Shown: positions 1 through 8,490 of the stretch, one piece after another | Layout of the letters: every line of letters begins with the position of its first letter | Numbering within the stretch: position 1 is the first letter of the stretch | NCBI GenBank assembly: GCA_030141585.1 | Contig: JAQIFP010000099.1 | Coordinates: forward strand, 1 to 17,343 | Reading direction: 5' to 3' | DNA from: Ophryocystis elektroscirrha | Taxonomy: Eukaryota; Apicomplexa; Conoidasida; Neogregarinorida; Ophryocystidae | Length of the DNA stretch: 17,343 nucleotides | The notes under the pieces: generated by a model | Databases searched by the model: none | What the model saw: the letters and a program-made list of their open reading frames with translations, nothing else | Told to the model about the DNA's origin: nothing | Program-made: the position numbers and the translations under genes

Positions 1-201
1 TATATATACAGGTATATATAAACTATATACGCGAGCTAATTATTTTATTTTCAAACTACACATATCTATTAGTCGTAATAATTTGCAATAATTAAATGTT
101 TGTCATAATTAATGAATATAGAAAATATAAGTAAAGGTTTTTTTTCTTTTTGGATTTATATGTATATATATACATATATCTATATATTATTTGCTACATA
201 G
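1..201 (+). other. AT-rich intron/upstream sequence of the first gene
   Basis: No coding signal is visible here. The stretch ends in an acceptor-like TACATAG at about 195-201, immediately before the open terminal exon at 202. It is read as the 3' part of an intron whose gene begins outside the window. Confidence 0.45.
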
Positions 202-338
202 GGGCAAAACAAGTGCAAAAAAACAACTTTCGAGTTAATCAGTATAAACCAATGATATCTTTTTACCCAGATGCGGAAAATAAAAACAATGCATATTACC
301 CAGATTCATATAATTATGTGTACGAATATCCTATGTAA
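202..338 (+). CDS. 3'-terminal exon of an unidentified protein (partial)
   Basis: This exon encodes the last 45 or so residues of a protein that starts upstream of the window. The reading frame is open from the acceptor AG at 200-201 to TAA at 336-338. An ATG at 150 lies in the same frame, but the peptide from it is a Tyr/Ile run encoded by a TA microsatellite, so a spliced start at 202 is preferred. The C-terminus is rich in Tyr, Asn and Pro, with two related short motifs (FYPDAE and YYPDSY) and the ending YEYPM. I do not recognise the family. No membrane segment or catalytic motif is visible. The neighbour on the right is transcribed towards it. Confidence 0.5.
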
Positions 339-546
339 TTTACCGCGTAAATAATCATTGACGTTTTTTATTCCTGAGATGTATCAATAAATATAGTTTC
401 TCTTAGTTTTTTATTTATTTTATTACTTTTTGATCACTAAAGAAAAGGTATAAATGTAAAAATAGTTGTTTTTTTTTGACAATGAATAATTATTTTCTAT
501 ATATATTTAACTCAATTTATTTTTATTTGGGGTTTTTCTTTTTATA

Positions 547-564
547 AAAAAAAAAAAAAAAAAA
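547..564. repeat. poly(A) tract
   Basis: An uninterrupted run of about 18 A lies between the convergent 3' ends of the first two genes. It is a simple homopolymer with no assigned function. Confidence 0.85.
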
Positions 565-587
565 CAGTTTACATCTATTCACATATA

Positions 588-949
588 TCAAGATTCCATA
601 CCAACATCATCTGTACTCTTAATTTCATTTTCTTCAGCACTATGCTTCTGTCTCATTAAAAAAAGCAGGATTTTTATTCGTTTGTTAATAATTTTTTTTT
701 CTTCTCTTTCAGCAATAACTTTATTTCGTAATTTGGCTTTTTTAACCTTCAGTAATGCAACTTCATGTTTCATTTTTTTCCATTCCGAAGAGTGTCTCTT
801 AAACATTGCATGACTTGTTTCATGTTCATCGGGTGCTAATAATTTAAAAAAAGAACTCACTTACCCAATGCAAATTTGTCTATTAACGTATCGTCTATCA
901 TAGCCTTATCTTTAGGCTTCAACAATTTAGACTTTTTGACTTTTTTCAT
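588..949 (-). CDS. small basic coiled-coil protein, two exons
   Basis: Exon 1 is 949-865 and exon 2 is 835-588, separated by a 29-nt intron (GTAAGTGAG...ATTATTAG) that keeps phase 1. The product is about 110 residues. The N-terminus is very basic (MKKVKKSKLLKPKDK). The middle is a Lys/Glu-rich helix with heptad-like spacing (roughly residues 45-90, including EWKKMKHEV and AEREEKK), and the tail is short and acidic. There is no signal peptide or membrane segment. Composition suggests a nuclear or nucleolar protein, but this is inference and no family is recognised. The unspliced frame would begin inside the intron at 860, so the ATG at 949 is preferred. Confidence 0.65.
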
Positions 950-1060
950 TTTTATTTTGTACTTTTAATACCTTTCCTTTTAGTTTAAATATTTAAAGTT
1001 TTTATAATAAAACATACGCTAAGTAAATTATATCTGTAAACTGAAAAAAGCTTATAATTT

Positions 1061-1466
1061 TTAAATTTGTTGATCTAATTTACTACTTCGTGCAGCTAAA
1101 TAAGACAAATTTTTTGCTGTTTTTTTTATTCTAAAATTATTTGGATCTATAGACAGTGCCCTATAGTTATAAACTACATATTAGAAACAACTTACTCTTC
1201 TAATAAAGCTGCTGCTTCTGAATATTTAAATTGCCTTTCTAAACAATCCGCCAATAAAAGAAGAACAGCCTAAAACACCTAAATGAAACTCCTACGTTTA
1301 TTATGCTATGTCGTCCATGTATATATATATGCAATTTCTATTAAGACTTATCATATTGAATAAGTCAGCTCAACATAGTGTATACGTGCATGTGTATATA
1401 CAATTATAAGTGTATTTATAAATATATGAATGTATATAAGCATATATAAATGTATTTATACATATA

Positions 1467-1514
<48 letters not shown>

Positions 1515-2852
1515 TATATAATTGTATATATACATACGTGAGTATATATATACGTATATGAATGTATATAAGGATATATAAATGTATTTATACATGTATG
1601 AATGCATATATATATATATATATGTAACCATATATATACATATGTGAGTATATATATACATATATCAGTGTATTTAAACATATATAAGTGTATTTATACA
1701 TATATGAGTGTATATAAACATGTATGAATGTATATTAACATATTTGAGTGTATATATACATATATGATAGTATTTATACATATATGAGTGTACATGTATA
1801 TATATATAAGTGTATTTATACATACATGAGTCTTTTTATACATACATGAGTGTATTTATATATATTTGAATTTATATATACATACATGAATGTATTTATG
1901 CATATATGAGTGTACAAATATATATAAATGTATATATATATATATAAGTGTATTTATACATACATGAGTTAATTTATACAAATGTGAATTTAATTATAAA
2001 AATGTGAGCTTATATATGTGATTTTATACATATTAACGTAAATGAATATATGCGTGAATTAATATATAAATTAATTTAATTATAGTATTATAAATAAGCT
2101 TATTACAGTTTGTTTCTTATCGTAACATAAGACTTTTTTGAAATTATTTTCGGCATCTTTAATCCGATTTAACTGAAATTGCAAGACGCCTATATGAAAT
2201 ATGGCGGAAACTAAATATTGGTCTGATTTTTCGGTTTGATTAGACAAGGTTTCACATAAATTAATGACTTGTTCAAATAGCCCTAAAAAGAAAAAAATCG
2301 TATTAGATATTGTAGATTACTTAATGCGGACAATTTCTGTCCCGTTATTTGACATAGAACTCCTTTATGGTAAAGAACATTAATATCATTAGGAAACTGA
2401 GGATATTTATATATTTAATAAACGTACAATTTTGAGAGACATATCATAGCACATATCGCTTTCACGGTACATTTGTATGTCAAATAAAGTAAGTCCCAAT
2501 TTATCCCATATTTCTGCATCCTTCAATGTAGCTTTATTAACATCGAACGTTTTAACCAGTCTTGTTACTGCATTGCTTATGCTCTAAATTATAATGTCGG
2601 TTATTTATATACAGCTAGCCAACACCTTATTTACATATATATGTGTATATAACATATTTAAATTAAACATATGCCAGAAAAGCTAATAAAATATTTATTA
2701 TACATACAAATATTATTTTTATAATAATAATAATAGTAATTAAATGTGCATTTATCAAGCATAATATATATACTTAATTATATATAATCGATTTTATCTA
2801 TTATAATATAATAATAATATATGAAAAATAAATAACATTACTTATTATACAT

Positions 2853-2900
<48 letters not shown>

Positions 2901-3234
2901 TAATTGAAGCTTACGGGTGTCTGCCAGCACTGAAATAAATTGAAAATGTTGAAGATGCTGTAGTTATCGGTAGTCTGTTCATAAAGATATTCATTTCTAT
3001 TAGATTCATTCAAATAATTGACATAATTGAAGGCTAATGCAGTTGGTTCAAGTTTATTTTCTTCTAATTGATCAGTTATAAGCTGATACTGCTCTAAAAT
3101 TAATAACTGGTGAGTTTCAAGATTGAATTGGAATATTATCACTTACGGTCTCTCTTAAGAAGGGGATTTAAAGTAGATGACAAAATAGACGATATTTGAT
3201 TGATGGAAACATTACACCACTGTTTTCCTTCCAT
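1061..3234 (-). CDS. TPR-repeat protein, seven exons
   Basis: Seven exons join in phase: 3234-3147, 3093-2915, 2583-2428, 2396-2321, 2282-2107, 1269-1196 and 1160-1061, giving about 282 residues. Introns are 53, 331, 31, 38, 837 and 35 nt. Residues 110-282 form about four tetratricopeptide repeats: about 112-145 (starting [10 protein letters not shown]), about 146-178 (LYHKGVLCQ), about 189-223 (FHIGVLQF) and about 226-258 ([10 protein letters not shown] then ALSIDPNN, a classic TPR helix-B end). The N-terminal 110 residues are helical and unassigned. TPR arrays are protein-binding scaffolds, and the sequence does not say which complex this one serves. It is divergent from the alcohol dehydrogenase gene. 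The repeat identity is secure; the family is unknown. Confidence 0.8.
1270..2106 (-). repeat. 837-nt intron filled by a degenerate ~20-bp minisatellite
   Basis: Within intron 5 of the TPR gene, roughly 1380-2050 is a head-to-tail array of imperfect units near GAGTGTATTTATACATATAT. Units vary at a few positions (AAGTG, GAATG, ATAAAC) and are broken by a pure TA run at about 1468-1512. The flanking donor (GTAATAAG) and acceptor (GTTTTAG) preserve reading phase, so the array is spliced out of the coding sequence. Open frames of Tyr/Ile/His across it are repeat translation, not genes. Confidence 0.8.
2856..2899. repeat. (AT)n microsatellite
   Basis: An essentially pure AT dinucleotide run of about 44 bp sits inside intron 2 of the TPR gene, close to its donor. 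Confidence 0.9.
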
Positions 3235-3793
3235 AATGAATAAAATTTTAACTACTACAGTGATGTAATAATCAATTGTATCATTTAAAAATTGAATTTT
3301 ACTGAAATATAAACAATTCAGACATAAATTTTAGTTTTTGCAAAAAAAGGATTTTTCTTGTAATTGTTTGCAAACTTTGATTACAATATTAGAAAAAAAA
3401 AAAAATTATATAATTAATGCTATATAACCTGTAAAATTGTTGTAAGAACATATTTGTTAGATAAGGAGAATGATGACTAGTAGTTGCTAAATAATTTTAA
3501 TATTTTGATTGGATTGATAATAAATAAAAAATATTAGCTAATCAGCTATTTGAGCATATATATGATTACATGCAGACTTAATAAATACTATAATATGTTA
3601 TCTATTCAAATTTGTTTGCACATATAAAAAAAATAGAAATAATATTATTGTAGTATAATAAAACGATAATTGTACTAGTAAGCTGCTTTTGCAGCAAAAA
3701 GGTATCTTGAATATAAATGTATATGCATGTATATAGCATAATTATTTGAGAGACACACAGCAGGATAGGGTCTAAACCATTTATCTGTTTAGT
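3235..3793. promoter_or_regulatory. divergent intergenic spacer, presumed bidirectional promoter
   Basis: About 560 bp separate the start codons of the TPR gene (minus) and the alcohol dehydrogenase (plus). The sequence is very AT-rich with A and T tracts. No defined promoter motif, tRNA or coding signal can be named. Promoter function is inferred only from gene orientation. Confidence 0.4.
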
Positions 3794-4846
3794 ATGAGAG
3801 CATATCAAGTTATTAAGTTTGGCCAGAAATTTGAGAAACGTGAAATCGAAAAGCCAAAACCTTCTGAACATGAAGTTTTAGCTCGTACAGTGGCATCTGG
3901 AGTATGCCATACAGATTTGCACGTCGCACACGGTGACTTGGGATTAGTGGATTTACCAATTACAGGAGGACACGAAGGTGTAGGAATAATAGAGGAAGTT
4001 GGATCGAAAGTAACGAAATTTAAAGTGGGAGACCGAATAGGTGTGCCATGGTTGGGTTTGACATGTTTGGATTGTGTACAATGTCATAACAGTTTATATA
4101 ATATTTGTCAAAATCAATATCAAACAGGCTTTAAACGGAACGGATCTTTTGCGGAATATTTTGTTGCAGACGAGCGATTTGCAGCAAAAATACCCGATTC
4201 ACTAGAAAGCACTGCAGCAGCTCCCATACTATGTGCTGGACTGACTTCATATCGAGCTCTTAAAATACTAAAATCAAATAAATCTATTGCAGATACGACC
4301 ACAAATGGAGGAAAGAAACGTATTGTTATTTCTGGAGCAGGAGGAGGTCTTGGGCATTTAGGCGTCCAATATGCAAAATTGATGGATTTGGAAGTTATTG
4401 CATTAGATGTATTATCTGAAGATAAATATAATCTATTAAAGAAGCTAGGTGTCGACCATGTTGTAAATATTAAAGATAAAAACTATTTGGAGCAATTAGA
4501 AGAAATTGAAAAAAAACACGGGACTATATCTGGTGCGGTTATATTTGCACCAGCACCAAATGCATATCAAGATGCTGTTAAATATGTATCACCTGGCGGT
4601 GTTATTGTTGCTGTTTCCTTATTAGGTCAACACGTAGAACTGGATACTAATGAGATTATCTTAAAAGATTTATCATTGAAAGGATCTATCGTAGGTAACC
4701 CAGAAGATTTACAGGAGGTTCTTAATCTATCAGCACAAGGCAAAATTCATGCCGAATGTAAAATCGAACCACACGAAAATCTACCAAAAATTATTGATGA
4801 TCTAGAACACGGAACGATACGTGGACGTGTTGTTTTAACTTTTTAA
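3794..4846 (+). CDS. zinc-dependent medium-chain alcohol dehydrogenase
   Basis: This 350-residue NAD(H)-dependent alcohol dehydrogenase interconverts alcohols and aldehydes, typically ethanol and acetaldehyde, in the cytosol. Length and order match the yeast ADH1/bacterial AdhP class. Catalytic zinc ligands are visible at C38 (GVCHTD), H60-E61 (GGHEGVG) and C147 (APILCAGLTSY). The structural-zinc cysteines are C91, C94, C97 and C105. The Rossmann loop GAGGGLGHLG lies at 181-190, followed by D205, which favours NAD over NADP. A short insertion at about 161-175 precedes the loop. The start matches the family N-terminus (MRAYQV). The gene is one uninterrupted exon, unlike the spliced genes on either side of this cluster. 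Its stop lies 73 bp from the convergent alveolin stop. No targeting peptide is seen. Confidence 0.96.
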   Translation: MRAYQVIKFGQKFEKREIEKPKPSEHEVLARTVASGVCHTDLHVAHGDLGLVDLPITGGHEGVGIIEEVGSKVTKFKVGDRIGVPWLGLTCLDCVQCHNSLYNICQNQYQTGFKRNGSFAEYFVADERFAAKIPDSLESTAAAPILCAGLTSYRALKILKSNKSIADTTTNGGKKRIVISGAGGGLGHLGVQYAKLMDLEVIALDVLSEDKYNLLKKLGVDHVVNIKDKNYLEQLEEIEKKHGTISGAVIFAPAPNAYQDAVKYVSPGGVIVAVSLLGQHVELDTNEIILKDLSLKGSIVGNPEDLQEVLNLSAQGKIHAECKIEPHENLPKIIDDLEHGTIRGRVVLTF

Positions 4847-4919
4847 AAATTATGAAAATTATTTTATTTATTTACTCGAACAAAAATTCAACTATTGAAA
4901 AATAAACTAAAAAAAAAAA

Positions 4920-6038
4920 TCAATTAATGGAGTAACGCCTAGGTGAGCAATTTAAAGTTGTTGTTGTCGTCATTTGTTGGTGTTTTTCTGTTGTAATAAC
5001 ATGTAATTTCCTTTCTGACCAAGCAGTTTGAACCGCTGTATCGAGATTCTTCAAAGATACATATTGATCAATATTATTTTCTCTTATTTCTTTAGCAATT
5101 GTTTCAAGTTCACATAAACTAACAGCTTCGGATGATGTACGTAATTGTTGCAATTGTATATTTTTAGCGTTATATGTAGATTTTACACTAGGTTGAACTA
5201 ATTCTTCGGCGATAGGTACTTCAATAAATCGGGGCACATATACAGGGAACTTTACTTTAATGACTTTTGGAACAAGTTTTGGTAGATGATAATCAAAGCA
5301 TAAAACAGCTTCAGTAGGTACAGGTATATTTCGTGGAACATTATATTGTTCTTCAACATTGACATATCTCGGTACTTCTTTATGTACAAATTGCGGTATA
5401 GGAACTTTTCTGATTTGAACTTCTTCTTGTATTTGAGGAACTTCAACTACTCTTTCTTGCTTACTTTCTCTATATTCAACTTCAGGAACTTCAATTGTTT
5501 TTTCTTGTACGTATATTTTAGGTAGCTCTATTACTCTTTCTACTTTTTCTGGTTTAAAAACTTCACGTATTTTTTCTTCATATATAACTTGAGGCACTTC
5601 AACAATTTTGTCAACATATACGTATTCAGGGACTTCTATGATTTTTTCTTGAATAACTGGTTTAGCTACTTCAATAATTCTTTGCCTTATCGTACGAACT
5701 TCATCTATAATTTCCTCTCTTTCAATTGTTTCCGGTACCACAATATATTTATGTACAGTTTCTTTATGTATAACTTTTTTTGGTGTATGCACTTCACGGT
5801 CAACAATGCGCTCGGAAATAATACAGTTACTATCTACAGATGCTGGTAATCCAGTACATGGCTGACAATGAGTACGGTTGGTGGCTGCTGCACTATGAGA
5901 CTCATATGTTAGGTTATCACAAATGAATTTTTTTTCTGACCCACTGTTGGATATTTCTTGTTCAACCGTTTTTTTCGAATTTTCCTTCATTGATACTATA
6001 CAATAGCGTGCCTGGTATGCATGCGATTCATGTTTCAT
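4920..6038 (-). CDS. alveolin (inner membrane complex protein)
   Basis: This 372-residue protein has the alveolin signature. About residues 75-285 consist of short Glu/Val/Pro-rich repeats of the form (K/R/E)-x-I-x-E-V-P, for example KIIEVPEYV, KIVEVPQ, VIELPKI, TIEVPEVEY and VVEVPQ, followed by IPVPTEAV and FIEVPIAEE. Alveolins build the filament network under the flattened alveolar sacs of apicomplexans, dinoflagellates and ciliates, shaping the cell and its daughters. N-terminal cysteines (about C40, C58, C61, C72) and a near C-terminal Cys at about 364 could be lipidated, as in known IMC proteins; this is inference. A TTTGTAG just upstream of the ATG could be an acceptor, so an extra 5' exon is possible. 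This gene is the main taxonomic clue. Confidence 0.93.
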   Translation of the reverse strand: MKHESHAYQARYCIVSMKENSKKTVEQEISNSGSEKKFICDNLTYESHSAAATNRTHCQPCTGLPASVDSNCIISERIVDREVHTPKKVIHKETVHKYIVVPETIEREEIIDEVRTIRQRIIEVAKPVIQEKIIEVPEYVYVDKIVEVPQVIYEEKIREVFKPEKVERVIELPKIYVQEKTIEVPEVEYRESKQERVVEVPQIQEEVQIRKVPIPQFVHKEVPRYVNVEEQYNVPRNIPVPTEAVLCFDYHLPKLVPKVIKVKFPVYVPRFIEVPIAEELVQPSVKSTYNAKNIQLQQLRTSSEAVSLCELETIAKEIRENNIDQYVSLKNLDTAVQTAWSERKLHVITTEKHQQMTTTTTLNCSPRRYSIN

Positions 6039-6624
6039 ACACTACAAATAATGTACTGATTAATAACTTTATTCGTGTGTTATTATATTGAATAACTTAT
6101 TAAAAATATCTAATTTTTGTATAACTTTCACAAGTTTCATTTATTTTGTTTTTATAAGCTGCTTAACATCATTAAGACATAAAAATAACTGTGTCTAGGG
6201 TATATAATATTATAAACATGTATAATATTTGTAGCATAGTAACTTGCGATATAAAAAATAATATCAACTATGTAATATTTACACATCTATTTATCCCCAA
6301 GGTATCTGTGGAAATATACAAATAAATAATATATCTTGAAATTTACAAGAATTATAAAATTTAGTCGTTAATACACATTTACATGATAAATGAGCTTGTA
6401 ACTGTAGTCTCCCAAGTGATTTATTAACATACTAATTTACACAAAATAATTTAATTGCATATAACTTATCATTAAAATAAATTTTAAATATAATATACAT
6501 AAATATATATTTATTTTATTAAAAATAAAATAAATTTTATACATAAAGTATATACATATATATATAGATATGTTGAATAAATTAGATTATATATAAAAAA
6601 ATTATAGACGAGTGATACAAACTT
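6039..6624. promoter_or_regulatory. divergent intergenic spacer between alveolin and first ubiquitin-like gene
   Basis: About 590 bp of AT-rich sequence separate two divergent start codons. I see no coding frame, tRNA or recognisable promoter element. Bidirectional promoter activity is inferred from orientation alone. Confidence 0.4.
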
Positions 6625-7179
6625 ATGCGTACGTATATCATAATCTTGCTACTATCAAATATTTTACTTATATGTAATGGCGGTAGAAATGAGCAAAGAA
6701 ATATGCCAACGTATTATTCAGCATACAACATAGAGGAAGATGTTTTTGAAGACGAAAAATTATGGGAACAATTTCCCGCGGAACAGACCAATTGCACAGA
6801 TATCGTGTACGAAACTATCGAAAGTTTGGGATACATTTTAAGACCAGAGTTGATAAATCCTTCTAATGAGACTATTATTAAAGTTCCCATACGATTTTGG
6901 TATATTCCGAATCGCTGTTATTTATTTGGAATGGTTCCTTTTTATGCGAAGGATACTATCGGAGATTTAGCATCCAGAGCGGCAAAACAATTCTTTAATT
7001 ACCGTCAAAGCGAAAATAATGCTAAGTTAGTTTTAGGAATAGTGCCCTTATACAATAATAAGTTAATGCGTTATTTTTTACCAAGTGTTCAAAATGGAGG
7101 TGTTTTGACTTTAAAATTAGAAATTCAACCAAAATACGATGTAGATTCCTATTCTCCGTACGGATATTTCAGCTCTTAA
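6625..7179 (+). CDS. secreted protein with C-terminal ubiquitin-like domain (tandem paralogue A)
   Basis: This 184-residue, single-exon protein starts with a clear signal peptide (about residues 1-19, hydrophobic IIILLLSNILLIC). A short acidic linker with CTDIVYETI follows. Residues about 84-167 read like a ubiquitin fold: a strand pair around KVPIRFWY and LFGMVPFY, a helix after DTI (GDLASRAAKQFF), a strand KLVLG corresponding to the LIFAG strand of ubiquitin, and a final NGGVLTLKLE strand corresponding to STLHLVLR. The tail is Tyr/Ser-rich and lacks a terminal Gly-Gly, so conjugation as a modifier is not supported. The next gene, 158 bp downstream on the same strand, ends in a matching domain with shared MRYF and NGG-x-L. 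The fold is inferred from pattern; the cellular role is unknown. Confidence 0.75.
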   Translation: MRTYIIILLLSNILLICNGGRNEQRNMPTYYSAYNIEEDVFEDEKLWEQFPAEQTNCTDIVYETIESLGYILRPELINPSNETIIKVPIRFWYIPNRCYLFGMVPFYAKDTIGDLASRAAKQFFNYRQSENNAKLVLGIVPLYNNKLMRYFLPSVQNGGVLTLKLEIQPKYDVDSYSPYGYFSS

Positions 7180-7337
7180 ACCCTTTGTCTTTATAAGTTA
7201 TATTTTCAACTTTTAATTTTTTTAACGTTTTTCTTAAGTTCGATTCATTAATTAAACTACCAATTGCAAATAATTAGTTTCAGTTTAATATTTTTTACAT
7301 AATTTTATTTTTTAATAAAATTTCAAGTTAAGTTATA

Positions 7338-8357
7338 ATGATACTATCCAATCTAATTATTTTAAAATTAATTTTAATAAATGGAGTGCTTAATGTTCTA
7401 GAACCTTGGTCTATAAAAAAAAATGCAGATGAACCGTACATAAATTACTCATCATCCCCACGAAAACAAGCAAAAGCTGTACTAATGTCAAATTCAATTG
7501 ATAATACACCAAATATTATGAATGGTATGAAATACACGTTAAAACAGTCTAAAAGAGCACAAAATCGAATACCTAAAATAGAAGAATTGATATCGGATAG
7601 TAGTTTGTTAGAAAGTAGTAGTGATACATCCATTAAAAGTATGGCAAATTGGATTCCAAAACTTAGTAAAAAACGAAATAAACTTAACAGTCAATATATA
7701 ATAGACAGTACGGCAAGTAATACAGGCCATGAAAACTTATATGATTATTCACAATTCAAACCTGTTACTGAGGTAGTGGGAAATCCGTTAGATCTTGAAG
7801 ATGCAGAGGAAGATATGATTTATCAATTCAATTTTGAAGAATATCAACCCGAGTATAATATGGGAGACATGATGGAATATGAAATAGATGATATATCTGA
7901 TAGTCTCTATGATAATCCAAATGTCCCACTTATTGAATTTGAAGAAATATCAGAATATGACGAAAATATTGATCAAAATGCTTTGTTACACAAAATTATC
8001 AAAGAAGACTATATTTATCAAGATAATTTATCACGCTATATGAAAGAGGTATCCCCTCCAACAAGACATCTACAAATGCCTTTTAAAAAAAATGAAGTTC
8101 TTCAATTACCCATAAAATATTATTCCCCTAAAGAAAAAGTACATCGTATAGTTTATGTCCCTTCCTATGACCATAATACTGTTCAAGATATAGCAGATTC
8201 TGCAGCTAAATTGAGTAGAGGCAATTATCTTCCAAAAGAAACACTACTATTCCTAAACAATGAACTATTGCCTTCAGCTAAGCAAATGAGGTATTTTTAT
8301 AATAATGTGCTCAATGGCGGGAGTTTACAAATTAGTTATTTATATGATAAATTATAA
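7338..8357 (+). CDS. secreted protein with C-terminal ubiquitin-like domain (tandem paralogue B)
   Basis: This 339-residue, single-exon protein has an N-terminal hydrophobic signal (about residues 1-20, MILSNLIILKLILING). A Ser/Asn/Lys-rich basic region (about 27-125) and a strongly acidic region (about 150-225, for example DLEDAEEDM and YEIDDISD) follow. The C-terminal domain (about 254-337) matches paralogue A: QLPIKYY, then VYVPSYD, NTVQDIADSAAKL, TLLFLNNELL, MRYF and NGGSLQISYLY. The order of strand, helix and LLFLNNELL strand resembles ubiquitin. It ends KL, with no Gly-Gly. No cysteine is present. The signal plus basic stretch resembles an apicoplast bipartite leader, but a secretory or organelle-lumen destination fits equally well. 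This gene and A probably arose by tandem duplication. Confidence 0.75.
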   Translation: MILSNLIILKLILINGVLNVLEPWSIKKNADEPYINYSSSPRKQAKAVLMSNSIDNTPNIMNGMKYTLKQSKRAQNRIPKIEELISDSSLLESSSDTSIKSMANWIPKLSKKRNKLNSQYIIDSTASNTGHENLYDYSQFKPVTEVVGNPLDLEDAEEDMIYQFNFEEYQPEYNMGDMMEYEIDDISDSLYDNPNVPLIEFEEISEYDENIDQNALLHKIIKEDYIYQDNLSRYMKEVSPPTRHLQMPFKKNEVLQLPIKYYSPKEKVHRIVYVPSYDHNTVQDIADSAAKLSRGNYLPKETLLFLNNELLPSAKQMRYFYNNVLNGGSLQISYLYDKL

Positions 8358-8490
8358 ACTTTATTGATTTTTTTTTTATTACTAATTAAATTTTAAATCT
8401 AATTTATTGCTAATTAAATTATAATTTGGTATATTTAAAATATATACTGGAAATTCTGTCCATTCGATACAAAGTAGGAAATTCTTCAAA

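Noticed and set aside
1370..1681. Minus-strand open frames rich in Tyr, Ile and His (103 and 63 codons)
   Set aside because: They are translations of the TA-rich minisatellite in an intron; composition is fully explained by the repeat.
3470..3476. ATGATGA resembling a C box of a C/D snoRNA
   Set aside because: No CTGA D box follows at a suitable distance and there is no terminal stem.
3602..3871. 89-codon minus-strand open frame
   Set aside because: It overlaps the start of the alcohol dehydrogenase and its promoter, is hydrophobic and repeat-like, and shows no family similarity.
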